From: Alienimonas californiensis
Lineage (GTDB): Bacteria; Planctomycetota; Planctomycetia; Planctomycetales; Planctomycetaceae
Reading direction: 5' to 3'
NCBI RefSeq assembly: GCF_007743815.1
Contig: NZ_CP036265.1
Span: 3,614,823 to 3,678,822 of the forward strand
DNA: 64,000 bases
Shown here piece by piece: positions 33,451 through 41,585 of this stretch; positions within the stretch are counted from its first letter, which is position 1, and each line of letters opens with the position of its first letter. The notes beneath the pieces were generated by a model that searched no databases, was not told where the DNA came from, and was given only the letters and a program-made list of their open reading frames with translations. The translations under genes and the position numbers were made by a program.

Positions 33451-34842
33451 GTGACCGATTCGCCCCCGCCGCGGCCGGTTGCGGTGGCGTGGACCGGCAC
33501 ACTGCCGTGGGCGGTCCCGGTGGCGATCGCGGGGCTGGGGCTGTCCTCGGACTCGCCCGCCTGGCGGGCGGCGGCGGCGGCGGGAATGCTGCTCGCGGCG
33601 GCGGCGGCGGCCGTGTGGCAGGTCTTCGGCCGCTATCGGCGGGATCGGGAACTGGCGGAACTGGCCGAGCACCTCCGCCGCGGCACCTCTTCTCCCCTCC
33701 CGCTGCTGCCCCCCCACGAGCCGGAGCCGGACCTGCGGGACGCCGTCCGCAGCGTCGCCCGCCGCGCCCGCCGCACGGATGCCACGGTGGTCGAACTGGC
33801 GGAGGACCGCGACCGTCTGTTCGCCGCCCTGGAAGGTATGAGCGAGGGCGTGCTGGCCGTGGACGGGGCGGAACGGTTGCTGCTGGTGAACCGCTCCGCC
33901 ACGGCCCTGCTGCGGTTGCCCTTGGGGGAACTGAAGGGCCGCCGGGTGTGGGAGGTGGTCCGCCGCAGCGCCGTCACCGACGCCTGCGAGGCCGTGCTGG
34001 GCGGGGCGGGGCGGTACGAGGCGGAGTTCGAAGTCGGCTCGGCGACGCTGGCGCTGCGGGCCGACCCGCTGCCCGGCATCGCCTCGGCGAAGGGCGCCGC
34101 GGGTGCCGTGCTGCAGGTTCGGGACGTGACGGACCTCCGCCGGCTCGAGTCGATGCGGCGGGACTTCGTCTCCAACGTCTCCCACGAACTGAAAACGCCG
34201 ATCGCCGCGATCAGCGCCCTCGCCGAGACGCTGCTGGACGGCCCGCTGGAGGGCCCGCCGATCGCCCGGCGGTTCCTGAAGGACATCGAGAACCACGCCG
34301 ACCGACTGCACGATCTGGTGGTGGACGTCATCCGCCTGGCCCGGGTGGAAAGCGGGCGGGACGTCTTCGACGTCCGCCGGGTGCCGGTCGGCCCGGCGGT
34401 GGAGGAGGCCCTGCGGGGCCTGCGGGCCGCGGCCGTGAAGGCGGGGGTGCAGCTGTCGTCCGTCCCGCCGCCGGAGGCGGCCCACGTGCGGGCGGACGCG
34501 GACGCCCTGATCACGATTTTGGACAACCTGCTCACCAACGCCCTCCGTCACACGCCGGCGGGCGGCCGGGCGACGGTCGAGTGGTTCCCCGATCAGGTCG
34601 ACGACCGACCCGTCATCCGGCTGCGGGTGATCGACACTGGCGAGGGCATTCCCCCGGAGCACCTGAACCGCGTGTTCCAGCGGTTCCACCGCGTCGACCC
34701 GGCCCGCAGCCGCGAGAAGGGCGGCACCGGGCTGGGGCTGGCGATCGTCAAACAGATGGTCGCCGTCTTCGACGGCGCCGTCGCCGTGGAGAGCGAACCG
34801 GGCCGGGGGGCGACCTTCACCGTAACGCTCCCCGCGGCCTGA
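33451..34842 (+). CDS. phoR: Phosphate-regulon sensor histidine kinase PhoR
   Basis: 463 residues from GTG 33451; an in-frame GTG at 33343 would add 36 low-complexity residues. Two hydrophobic N-terminal segments, then a PAS-like domain (EGMSEGVLAVDGAERLLLVN). HisKA H245 is in NVSHELKTP, and the HATPase_c domain has DNLLTNALRHTP, DTGEGIP, GGTGLGLAIVK and GRGATFTV. It phosphorylates PhoB when phosphate is scarce. Assignment as PhoR rests on the following phoU and phoB genes. phoR itself has no convincing Pho box directly upstream. Confidence 0.88.
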   Translation: MTDSPPPRPVAVAWTGTLPWAVPVAIAGLGLSSDSPAWRAAAAAGMLLAAAAAAVWQVFGRYRRDRELAELAEHLRRGTSSPLPLLPPHEPEPDLRDAVRSVARRARRTDATVVELAEDRDRLFAALEGMSEGVLAVDGAERLLLVNRSATALLRLPLGELKGRRVWEVVRRSAVTDACEAVLGGAGRYEAEFEVGSATLALRADPLPGIASAKGAAGAVLQVRDVTDLRRLESMRRDFVSNVSHELKTPIAAISALAETLLDGPLEGPPIARRFLKDIENHADRLHDLVVDVIRLARVESGRDVFDVRRVPVGPAVEEALRGLRAAAVKAGVQLSSVPPPEAAHVRADADALITILDNLLTNALRHTPAGGRATVEWFPDQVDDRPVIRLRVIDTGEGIPPEHLNRVFQRFHRVDPARSREKGGTGLGLAIVKQMVAVFDGAVAVESEPGRGATFTVTLPAA

Positions 34843-34858
34843 CCGGGGCTCCCCCCGG
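34843..34858 (+). terminator. GC hairpin after phoR
   Basis: CCGGGG, CTCC loop, CCCCGG immediately past the phoR stop. There is no T-tract, so it is a weak terminator call. Confidence 0.35.
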
Positions 34859-34902
34859 GGCCTACCGCCAGGGGCGCCAGGTTCAAGTCCCCGGGGGGTC
34901 TC

Positions 34903-34945
34903 CTTCACGGAAACTTCGCAAAACTTTGATCAAATGCGGTAGGAT
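34903..34945 (+). promoter_or_regulatory. Candidate Pho box and -10 upstream of phoU
   Basis: Three 7-mers at 11-bp period: CTTCACG (34903), CTTCGCA (34914) and the weaker TTTGATC (34925). TAGGAT (34940-34945) follows nine bases later as a -10. PhoB boxes are direct 7-bp repeats with 4-bp spacers that replace the -35, as this layout shows. The same motif precedes phoB and pstS. Confidence 0.7.
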
Positions 34946-35045
34946 GAGCACTGGTCAGGAACGTACGATTCGTCCTGCCGGCCCGGTCGCGCTCGTTGGC
35001 CCCGCGACCGCCTTCTCGCCCCCCCTTTGCATTGGACTGCCCGTT

Positions 35046-35840
35046 ATGTCGCTCTCTCTCAGCCGAGACATGGAGGAGACCCATCGTGACATCCTCACGA
35101 TGTGCGCGCTGACTGAGGAACTGGTCGGGGCGGCGGTCGACGGTCTGGGCGGGACCGGCGGTCTGGCGACGCAGCTGAAGGCCGCGGACAAGCGCGTCGA
35201 CTGGTACGACGTGCAGGTCGAGGAGCGCTGCCTGCGGGTGCTCGCGCTGCACGCCCCGGTGGCGGAGGACCTGCGTCGGGTCGTGTCCGTGTTGAAGATC
35301 GCGAAGGAACTGGAACGCGTCGCGGACCTGGGCGTCCACATCGCGGAGCGAGCCGATCACGCCGCCGCCGCGGCCGCCGCCGCCCGCGAGGCCGGCGAGG
35401 CCCGGCCGGTCGGGCTCAGCGATCTGCCCGCGTTGAAGCGGGTCCGGCAGACGGCCGGGGTGGCGCTGGACATGCTCCGTCGCAGCATTGACGCCTACGT
35501 CGATCTCGACCCCGCCAAGGCCCGGGCGGTGTGCGCCGACGACGACATCGTCGACGGCCTGAACCGGGAAACGCTCGACGAGATGACCGCCGCGATGCGG
35601 GCGAACCCCGCCGCGGTCGACGCCGCCGTCGGGCTGTTCAACGTCTCCCGCCATCTGGAGCGGATCGCCGACCACGCGACCAACATTGCCAAGGACGCGA
35701 TCTACCTCGTCGAGGGGCAGATCGTGCGGCACCGCAAAAAGTTCCCGGACCGCCGGGCCGGCGAAACGGCGGAGGAACGGTTCGGCCCCGCCGATTTACA
35801 GATCCCGCATCCGGATTCCTCGCTCGCCGTCGCGTCCTGA
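35046..35840 (+). CDS. phoU: Phosphate signalling protein PhoU
   Basis: 264 residues from ATG 35046. Two three-helix PhoU halves: RDMEETHRDILTMCALTEEL with RVVSVLKIAKELERVADLG, then DMLRRSIDAYVDLDPAKA with VSRHLERIADHATNIAKDA. The paired E-x-x-R-[IV]-A-D motifs are diagnostic. PhoU links the PstSCAB transporter to PhoR and keeps the kinase inactive when phosphate is plentiful. It is about 30 residues longer than E. coli PhoU because of an Ala-rich linker after RADHAAA. It lies between phoR and phoB with its own candidate Pho-box promoter. Confidence 0.93.
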   Translation: MSLSLSRDMEETHRDILTMCALTEELVGAAVDGLGGTGGLATQLKAADKRVDWYDVQVEERCLRVLALHAPVAEDLRRVVSVLKIAKELERVADLGVHIAERADHAAAAAAAAREAGEARPVGLSDLPALKRVRQTAGVALDMLRRSIDAYVDLDPAKARAVCADDDIVDGLNRETLDEMTAAMRANPAAVDAAVGLFNVSRHLERIADHATNIAKDAIYLVEGQIVRHRKKFPDRRAGETAEERFGPADLQIPHPDSSLAVAS

Positions 35841-35869
35841 CCGTTTCAGGCTGACCGGCGGAGGGCGGG

Positions 35870-35898
35870 CTTCTCCAAACCTTCACAGGTTCTTCACG
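35870..35898 (+). promoter_or_regulatory. Candidate Pho box upstream of phoB
   Basis: Three direct repeats at exact 11-bp period: CTTCTCC (35870), CTTCACA (35881), CTTCACG (35892), with AAAC and GGTT spacers. It lies 32 bp before the phoB ATG. GATGCT (35919-35924) is a possible -10. It would give phoB autoregulation. Confidence 0.75.
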
Positions 35899-35930
35899 CC
35901 CCGCCCTCGTCTTTCGGGGATGCTGGCCCC

Positions 35931-36632
35931 ATGCCCCGCAGGACCATTCTGATCGTCGAGGACGAACGCAGCCTCGCCGAAGTGCTCGCCTACAACCTGG
36001 AGTCGGAAGGTCACGAGGTGCACGTCGCCCGGGACGGCCGGGACGGACTCTCCAAGGCCCGGGCGCTGCTGCCGGACCTGATCGTGCTCGATCTGATGCT
36101 CCCGGTGATGGACGGGCTGGCCGTCTGCCGAGAACTTCGCAGCGACGCCCGCACCAAAGGCGTGCGGGTGCTGATGCTCACGGCGAAGGGGGAGGAGGTC
36201 GACGAGTTGGTCGGTTTCCACATGGGGGCGGACGACTACGTCACCAAGCCGTTCAAGATGAAGCCGCTTGTGGCCCGAGTTCGCAGCCTGCTCCGCCGGC
36301 CGGACGCCGAGGAAGCCGAGGCGGACAAGGTTTCCGGCGCCGGGTTAGAAGTGGACCGTGAACGGCACACCGCGACCGCCGGGGGGGAGGACCTGAACCT
36401 CACGCCCACGGAGTTCCGCCTGCTCTGGACGCTGATGCGGCAACCCGGGCGGCCGTTCAGCCGGCATGAACTGATGGACGCCAGCCGCGGCGGCGACGCT
36501 AACGCCCTGGAACGCACCATCGACGTGCACGTCCGCAGCCTGCGGCAGAAGCTCGGCGATCGGGCGGAAACCGTGGAGACGGTCCGCGGCGTCGGCTACC
36601 GCTTCAACGAGAACGCCGTCGCCGCGGACTGA
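35931..36632 (+). CDS. phoB: Phosphate-regulon response regulator PhoB
   Basis: 233 residues. Receiver domain with acidic pocket E10/D11, phospho-acceptor D54 (VLDLMLPVMDG), T84 region and K106 (DDYVTKPF). The C-terminal winged-helix domain has LTPTEFRLLWTLMRQPGRPF, and RTIDVHVRSLRQKLG with RGVGYRF, typical of OmpR/PhoB. It binds Pho boxes as a dimer on tandem 11-bp repeats, which matches the repeats seen upstream of phoU, phoB and pstS. It is 90 bp after phoU. Confidence 0.92.
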   Translation: MPRRTILIVEDERSLAEVLAYNLESEGHEVHVARDGRDGLSKARALLPDLIVLDLMLPVMDGLAVCRELRSDARTKGVRVLMLTAKGEEVDELVGFHMGADDYVTKPFKMKPLVARVRSLLRRPDAEEAEADKVSGAGLEVDRERHTATAGGEDLNLTPTEFRLLWTLMRQPGRPFSRHELMDASRGGDANALERTIDVHVRSLRQKLGDRAETVETVRGVGYRFNENAVAAD

Positions 36633-36751
36633 GCGGCGGGCGAGGGGGCGCTGGGCGATACGGCGATCCATCGGGAACTGTTTGCCCATGGGCGTCGGGC
36701 CGATTAGCCTTCCCGGTCGCGTTCAACTCGTTCCTGCGAAAGTCCGGCCCG

Positions 36752-38218
36752 ATGTCCAGTTTGAAACGGCGTACGTTCCTCCAGGCGACCGGCGCCGCCG
36801 TCGCGCTTTCCGGCGTGCGGTCCGCCTCCGCCCGCACGGCGGCGAACGAGGAGATCGGCATGGGCCTGATCGGCGCCGGCGGCCGCGGCGGACAGGTCAG
36901 CGGGGGCTTCAAGAAGCTTCCGGGGGTGAAGTTCGTCGCCGTCGCCGACCCGGACGAGAGCCGGGCCAAGAAGCTCGCCGGCTCGCTGGGGGCCGAGAAG
37001 GTTTACACCGACCTGCGCAAACTGCTGGACGATCCGGCGGTGGACGCGGTGATCATCACCACCTGCAATCACTGGCACTGCCTCGCCGCGGTCTGGGCGA
37101 TGCAAGCGGGCAAGGACGTCTACGTCGAGAAGCCGCTGTCCCACACCCAGTGGGAAGGCCGTCAGGTCGTCAACGCGGCCCGGAAGTACGACCGCATCTG
37201 CCAGCTCGGCACCCAGCAACGGAGCGATCCGATGCAGACCGAGATCAAGCAGTTCCTCCACGAGGAGAAGGCCCTCGGCGAGATCGAGTACGTCCAGGCG
37301 AACCGCTTCGGCGTCCGCGGCCCCATCGGCAAGCGGGAGAAGCCGCTGGAGATCCCGAAGGAGGTCGACTACGACCTCTGGCTCGGCCCGGCCCAGGAGG
37401 AACCGCTGTACCGCAGTAACCTCCACTATGACTGGCACTGGGACTGGAACACCGGCAGCGGCGAGATGGGCAACTGGGGCGTCCACGTGCTGGACGACGT
37501 CCGCAACGTCGTCTTCCAAGACGAAGTCACCCTGCCGACCCGCATCGTGGCAACCGGCGGTCGCGTCGGCTGGGACGACGCCGGCGACACGCCGAACGTC
37601 CACTACGCCTATTTCGACACCGGCAAGATTCCCACGATCATCGCCCTGAGCAATCTCTGGTCGAATCCCGACACGAAGAAGGGCAGCTGGTCCTCCCGGG
37701 CCGGCCGCAAGGTCAGCGGGCCGGGCACCGGCTACGTCGTGACCTGCGAGGGCGGCTCCTACGTCGGCGGTCGCGGCTCCGGCACAGCCTACGACGCCGA
37801 CGGCAAGGAGATGCGGAAGTTTAAGGGCGGCGACATGGACCGCATCCACTTCCAGAACTTCCTCGACGCAGTCCGCTCCCGGAAGAAGGAAGAGCTGCAC
37901 GCGGAGATCGAGGTCGGCCACCACTCGACCGGCTGGTGCAATCTGGCCAACGTCGGCTTCCGGGCCGGCGGGGAAGTGCCCGGCAAGGGCGCCGCGAATC
38001 TGGACGTCGGCACCGACGTCTGGCCGAAGGTGCTGGAGGAGATGGCCGCCCAGCTCAAGCCGTTCGGCGTCCGCCCCACGGACGACGTGATCCACACCAG
38101 CCCGATGCTGACCCACGACCCGGAAACGGAACGCTTCACCGGCGAACACGCCGAGGCCGCCAACGCGTTCCTCAAGCGGAAGTACCGCGACGGCTTCGTC
38201 GTGCCCGAAATCGGCTGA
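36752..38218 (+). CDS. Tat-exported Gfo/Idh/MocA-type oxidoreductase
   Basis: 488 residues. Tat signal: R6-R7 in LKRRTFLQATGAAVALSG. Rossmann segment GMGLIGAGGRGGQ, then VKFVAVADPD. The family catalytic motif E126-K127-P128 occurs in VYVEKPLSH. The second domain has the planctomycete-type NWGVHVLDDVRNVV and a C-terminal HHSTGWCNLANV. Predicted to be an exported NAD(P)-dependent dehydrogenase of sugars or inositols; exact substrate is unknown. Planctomycetes hold dozens of such paralogues. It is a single gene ended by a hairpin with a T-tract. Confidence 0.88.
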   Translation: MSSLKRRTFLQATGAAVALSGVRSASARTAANEEIGMGLIGAGGRGGQVSGGFKKLPGVKFVAVADPDESRAKKLAGSLGAEKVYTDLRKLLDDPAVDAVIITTCNHWHCLAAVWAMQAGKDVYVEKPLSHTQWEGRQVVNAARKYDRICQLGTQQRSDPMQTEIKQFLHEEKALGEIEYVQANRFGVRGPIGKREKPLEIPKEVDYDLWLGPAQEEPLYRSNLHYDWHWDWNTGSGEMGNWGVHVLDDVRNVVFQDEVTLPTRIVATGGRVGWDDAGDTPNVHYAYFDTGKIPTIIALSNLWSNPDTKKGSWSSRAGRKVSGPGTGYVVTCEGGSYVGGRGSGTAYDADGKEMRKFKGGDMDRIHFQNFLDAVRSRKKEELHAEIEVGHHSTGWCNLANVGFRAGGEVPGKGAANLDVGTDVWPKVLEEMAAQLKPFGVRPTDDVIHTSPMLTHDPETERFTGEHAEAANAFLKRKYRDGFVVPEIG

Positions 38219-38230
38219 AACGGAACCGTC

Positions 38231-38266
38231 ACGCCGAGGCTCCGCGGAGCCTCGACGTTATTTTTA
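38231..38266. terminator. Palindrome family A copy with T-tract
   Basis: Stem CGAGGCTCCG/CGGAGCCTCG plus an outer ACG/CGT closing after one G-T pair, then TTATTTTTA. The inner C-to-T change is compensated by G-to-A relative to the copy at 24476. It lies between convergent genes, and its T-tract includes the stop of the minus-strand gene. Confidence 0.8.
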
Positions 38267-39550
38267 CCCGCCGCTTTCGATCCGCACCTGCGAGGCGTGT
38301 TCGCTGGCCAGTGCGCGGGTGCGGACGTCGAGGAATGCGGCTTCCTCGGCGGGGCTCATGACCAGTTGGCGGCGGGCCATGACCGTTTTGGCGATGGCGA
38401 GGCCGCGGGCGGCGTCGTAGCGGTCGACCGTCAACTCGCCCCCCGTCGAGTCCAGCCAGGCGAAGGAGGGCGTGAACTTCGGTGCCGCCGGGCCGACCAC
38501 GCTGCTGCAGAATCCCATCACGGCGCCGGTGGGGAAGCTCACGTTGATGCCCACCTTGCTGTGGTCGCCGATCGTGGGGCCGACGAACATCCGCCCGCTG
38601 TCCACGTCGCGGCCGTTCAGCGGGACGCGGATGCGGCCGTAGGTGTTCTTCAAATCGCTGGCGACCACGTCGGCGGCGACGTTCACGAAGCTGCCGACGA
38701 CCGCGTGGCCCAGGAAGCCGTCGTGCTGCTTGTTGCTGTAGGGGTGGAAGATGGACGCCTCCAGTTCCCCGCCGATCTTGCAGACCCGGCCCACGGTGCA
38801 GCCTTCGTGCACCACGGCGCCCGGTTGGAGCAGGGTGCGGTCGCCGAGGTAGCAGGGGCCCTCAATGAAACTGTGCGGCTGGATCGTGCAGTTCTCGCCG
38901 ATCCAGACCGGCCCCTCGGTCGCGTCGATCACCACGCAGGGCTTCACCACGGAGCCGGCCCCGATGTGGATGTCCTCCCCCAATAAGTGCGAACCGGGGT
39001 GAACCGTGCCCCGCACGCCGGCGCCGGGGGAGCCGTCCTCCCAGTCGGCCCGCAGCAGGGCGTCGTTGTGGGCGACCAAGTCCCAAGGGTACGCCATCAG
39101 GGTGACGTCCTCGGACACGTCCTCCCGCGGCACGCCGGCGAGCAGCGCTTCGATCCGCACCTCGTTCAGCATCGTTTTGGGGGAAAGCGCCGCGGCGAGT
39201 TCGGCGTCCGCACGGATGCAGGCGATCGCCGAGCCGACTGTGCCGACCCACGGCGCCGGCCGCTCCAACTCCGGCAGCCGCCGCCACCAGCCGCGGGCGC
39301 TCAGCAGGAGCGAGCCCGCCGCCAGCGGTTCGTTGACCGGGCGGTCGGTGCGTTCGCGGGTCAGTTCGGCGAGGTGCGGCCGCACCCATAGACCGCATTC
39401 GGCTGGCAGCCCGGCGTCGGCGACGCGGCGTTCGGTCCGCTCCCGCAACGTCTGGGCGCCGCATAGCAGTTCGCCGACGCTCCGCAGGTAAACCAACGGC
39501 AGCAGGCGGAGCCAGCGGGGGTCCTCGAACAGGGTGACGGGCGCGCTCAT
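38264..39550 (-). CDS. GlmU-like putative sugar nucleotidyltransferase
   Basis: 428 residues from ATG 39550 (MSAPVTLFEDPRWLRLLPLV). The N-terminal half matches the 'putative sugar nucleotidyltransferase' group that starts with 'LFED--w--L-PL---R'. The C-terminal half is a left-handed beta-helix with hexapeptide repeats: HIGAGSVVKPCVVIDATEG, GENCTIQPHSFIEG, GDRTLLQPGAVVHEG, then VAADVVASDLKNTYG. In relatives this joins nucleotidyl transfer to acyl-transferase-like domains in cell-envelope sugar metabolism. A longer frame to 39592 lacks an RBS. It is convergent with the oxidoreductase gene. Confidence 0.85.
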   Translation of the reverse strand: MSAPVTLFEDPRWLRLLPLVYLRSVGELLCGAQTLRERTERRVADAGLPAECGLWVRPHLAELTRERTDRPVNEPLAAGSLLLSARGWWRRLPELERPAPWVGTVGSAIACIRADAELAAALSPKTMLNEVRIEALLAGVPREDVSEDVTLMAYPWDLVAHNDALLRADWEDGSPGAGVRGTVHPGSHLLGEDIHIGAGSVVKPCVVIDATEGPVWIGENCTIQPHSFIEGPCYLGDRTLLQPGAVVHEGCTVGRVCKIGGELEASIFHPYSNKQHDGFLGHAVVGSFVNVAADVVASDLKNTYGRIRVPLNGRDVDSGRMFVGPTIGDHSKVGINVSFPTGAVMGFCSSVVGPAAPKFTPSFAWLDSTGGELTVDRYDAARGLAIAKTVMARRQLVMSPAEEAAFLDVRTRALASEHASQVRIESGG

Positions 39551-39578
39551 CGGCGCACCATACCATTGGACGCAAACA

Positions 39579-39645
39579 CGCCCCGACCCCACTGCGGGGC
39601 CGGGGCGTGCGCGTCTTGCCAGACGTCTGCGGGGCGTCGCCCCGC
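39579..39645. terminator. Two GC hairpins between minus-strand genes
   Basis: 39579-39607 pairs CGCCCCGACCCC with GGGGCCGGGGCG (one mismatch, 5-nt loop). 39629-39645 is GCGGGGCG-T-CGCCCCGC. They follow the secreted protein gene on the minus strand and are likely its terminator. Confidence 0.5.
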
Positions 39646-39653
39646 GACCGGGT

Positions 39654-41360
39654 TCAGAACCCCTGGGCGCCGCCCTGCAACGCGGTGCCGAACTCGACCA
39701 CGTTGCGGACCTGCTCCGCCGGGATCACCCCCTCGACGACGATCGTTTCGCCTTCGACGCGGAGGACGAACGCGGCGTAGCTGTTCTCGATCTGCACGCC
39801 GCGAACCTGCTCCGCGGGGAAGAGCGGCGGGAACATCTCTTTCTCAATCGCCATCGCCAGGCCGGCCTGCGCCACGCTGGCGAGGTCGATCGCTCCGAAC
39901 ACGTTGCCCTGCTTCGGCAGCATGGCTCCGACGGTTGTCAGGGCCTCGTTCGTATGATCGCTGGCGCCGGTGGCGTGCGAGACGACCTCTTCGACGAAGG
40001 CGTCGCCGCCGCCGTTGATCTGCAGGACGGCGTCGTCGGTGAAGCCGATCATCTGTTCCTGACCGGCCTCGCCGAACATCGTGCGGAAGGCCTTCACGGC
40101 CGCCTGGGTCTGCTCCGTGTCCTCCACGGCCTCCAGGTCGGTGACGTACTTCTGCAGCGTGATCCCGCCGACCTCCATCGTGCCGGCCTCTTCGATCGTG
40201 GTGCGGAGGCCCTGCTGTTCCATGCCGTCGGCGGCCTGCAGGTACTTCTCGATCGCGGGCTTGGCGGCGGCGACGTCCTTGACGGTCGTCACTTGGGCGC
40301 CGGTCAGCAGCGACTCGCCGCCCAGTTGGAAGCCGCCGGCGGTCGCGGTCATGCCGGCCTTCGCCAGTGCGGCGACGATCTCACGCTGCGGGGCCTGCTC
40401 CTCCGTCGTGAGCATGGACTGGACGAGCCGGAGCAGCGGTTGGAAATCGCCTTCCATCGCGATGTAACCGTCCATCCCCTCCGGCAGCCGGGCGAGGGTG
40501 TCGAACGACTTGGGCGACTGCTTCGCCAGCACGGCGGCGATTCGCGAGTTCGGTTTGAAGGCGGACAGCTTCTTGACCGACAGGGCCTCCTCCGTCGCCT
40601 TGAAGCCGACGACGGTGCTGCCGGAATCCTTCAGCAGGCCCACGAGGGCGTCGATCGCCTGGGCCTGGGAGGCGGCGGTCTCCGCGTTGGGGGCGCTCTC
40701 GGCGGCCCGGTCCTTGGCGCCGGCGAGGCCTTCCTCAAGCTGATCGCCGTAGACCTCCAGCAGACGCGGCACGTTGATCGCCAGGGCCACGTCGTGGTCG
40801 GCGGCGATCTCCGCGGCGCCCTCCGGCAGGCTCTTGACGAATCCGCCGCCTTCGCCGAAGGCCTCCAGAACCTCTTCGCCGGCGTCGGTGTAGGCGACGT
40901 AGGTGCCGATCACCTTCAGCTTGATCCCCGGCCCGAGGCCGGTTTCCATCGCCTGCACGTTGGCGGCGGGCAGCAGGTAAACGGTCGCGGGCTCCGCGTT
41001 TTCACGGGGAATGCCGACGATGTACCAGGGCTCCTTCAGGTTCACCCCGGACAGCGTCGCGTTCTTCACGCTCATGCCCAGCAGGCCGCGGCCCGCGATC
41101 ATCTGGGGGGCGTACTGCGGGGCGGCGTTGCGGACGAACGCCGTCAGGTGCGTCAGGGCGCTGTCGGGGTCCTTGATCCGCACCACCACGCCGGCGTCCG
41201 CGGGAATCAGGGTGGCGGCGTCGGCGACGAACGGATCGGCGGCGTCCCCGCCGGTGGGCGGCAACTCCTGACCGTGCGCGGGGACGGACAGCGCCGGAAC
41301 GAACAGCAGCGCCGCGGCGAGCAGCGCCAGCGGGGGGCGGGACGGGAGCGGACGAAACAT
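39654..41360 (-). CDS. Secreted protein, DUF3352-like, function unknown
   Basis: 568 residues. Signal peptide LALLAAALLFVPALSVPAHG. The mature protein starts with ATLIPADAGVVVRIKDPDSAL, the pattern 'P-D-a-x-v-x-v-rikd' seen in DUF3352-like planctomycete proteins, and has repeated strand-helix units. Two stretches, FVRNAAPQYAPQMIAGRGLL and MVGF-like segments with MTTEEQAP, suggest an internal duplication, but I cannot align it with confidence. It is presumed periplasmic or surface-located. It is transcribed alone, ended by hairpins. Confidence 0.8.
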   Translation of the reverse strand: MFRPLPSRPPLALLAAALLFVPALSVPAHGQELPPTGGDAADPFVADAATLIPADAGVVVRIKDPDSALTHLTAFVRNAAPQYAPQMIAGRGLLGMSVKNATLSGVNLKEPWYIVGIPRENAEPATVYLLPAANVQAMETGLGPGIKLKVIGTYVAYTDAGEEVLEAFGEGGGFVKSLPEGAAEIAADHDVALAINVPRLLEVYGDQLEEGLAGAKDRAAESAPNAETAASQAQAIDALVGLLKDSGSTVVGFKATEEALSVKKLSAFKPNSRIAAVLAKQSPKSFDTLARLPEGMDGYIAMEGDFQPLLRLVQSMLTTEEQAPQREIVAALAKAGMTATAGGFQLGGESLLTGAQVTTVKDVAAAKPAIEKYLQAADGMEQQGLRTTIEEAGTMEVGGITLQKYVTDLEAVEDTEQTQAAVKAFRTMFGEAGQEQMIGFTDDAVLQINGGGDAFVEEVVSHATGASDHTNEALTTVGAMLPKQGNVFGAIDLASVAQAGLAMAIEKEMFPPLFPAEQVRGVQIENSYAAFVLRVEGETIVVEGVIPAEQVRNVVEFGTALQGGAQGF

Positions 41361-41585
41361 CAGGGACCTTCTGGGAGGTGACGGGCGGGGAGGTGACGGG
41401 GCGTCAGGATGCGGTCACGCCGACCGGGGGCGAACGCCGTCCGCCGCCGACCGGTTCAGCCAATCCTACCGGACGGCAAGATTCTCCCGATCGGGAGAAC
41501 CCCCACTGCTCGCCGGGAGCGAAATGCGACTCCCGAAACGGGTAAACTCACGCCGTTGCGTCCTCCCCCCGCTGAAGGCTGTTCC

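Noticed and set aside
34881-34902. tRNA-like T-arm (GGTTCAAGTCCC) upstream of phoU
   Set aside because: No matching acceptor, D or anticodon arm lies in the 80 bases upstream, and the T stem does not pair well.
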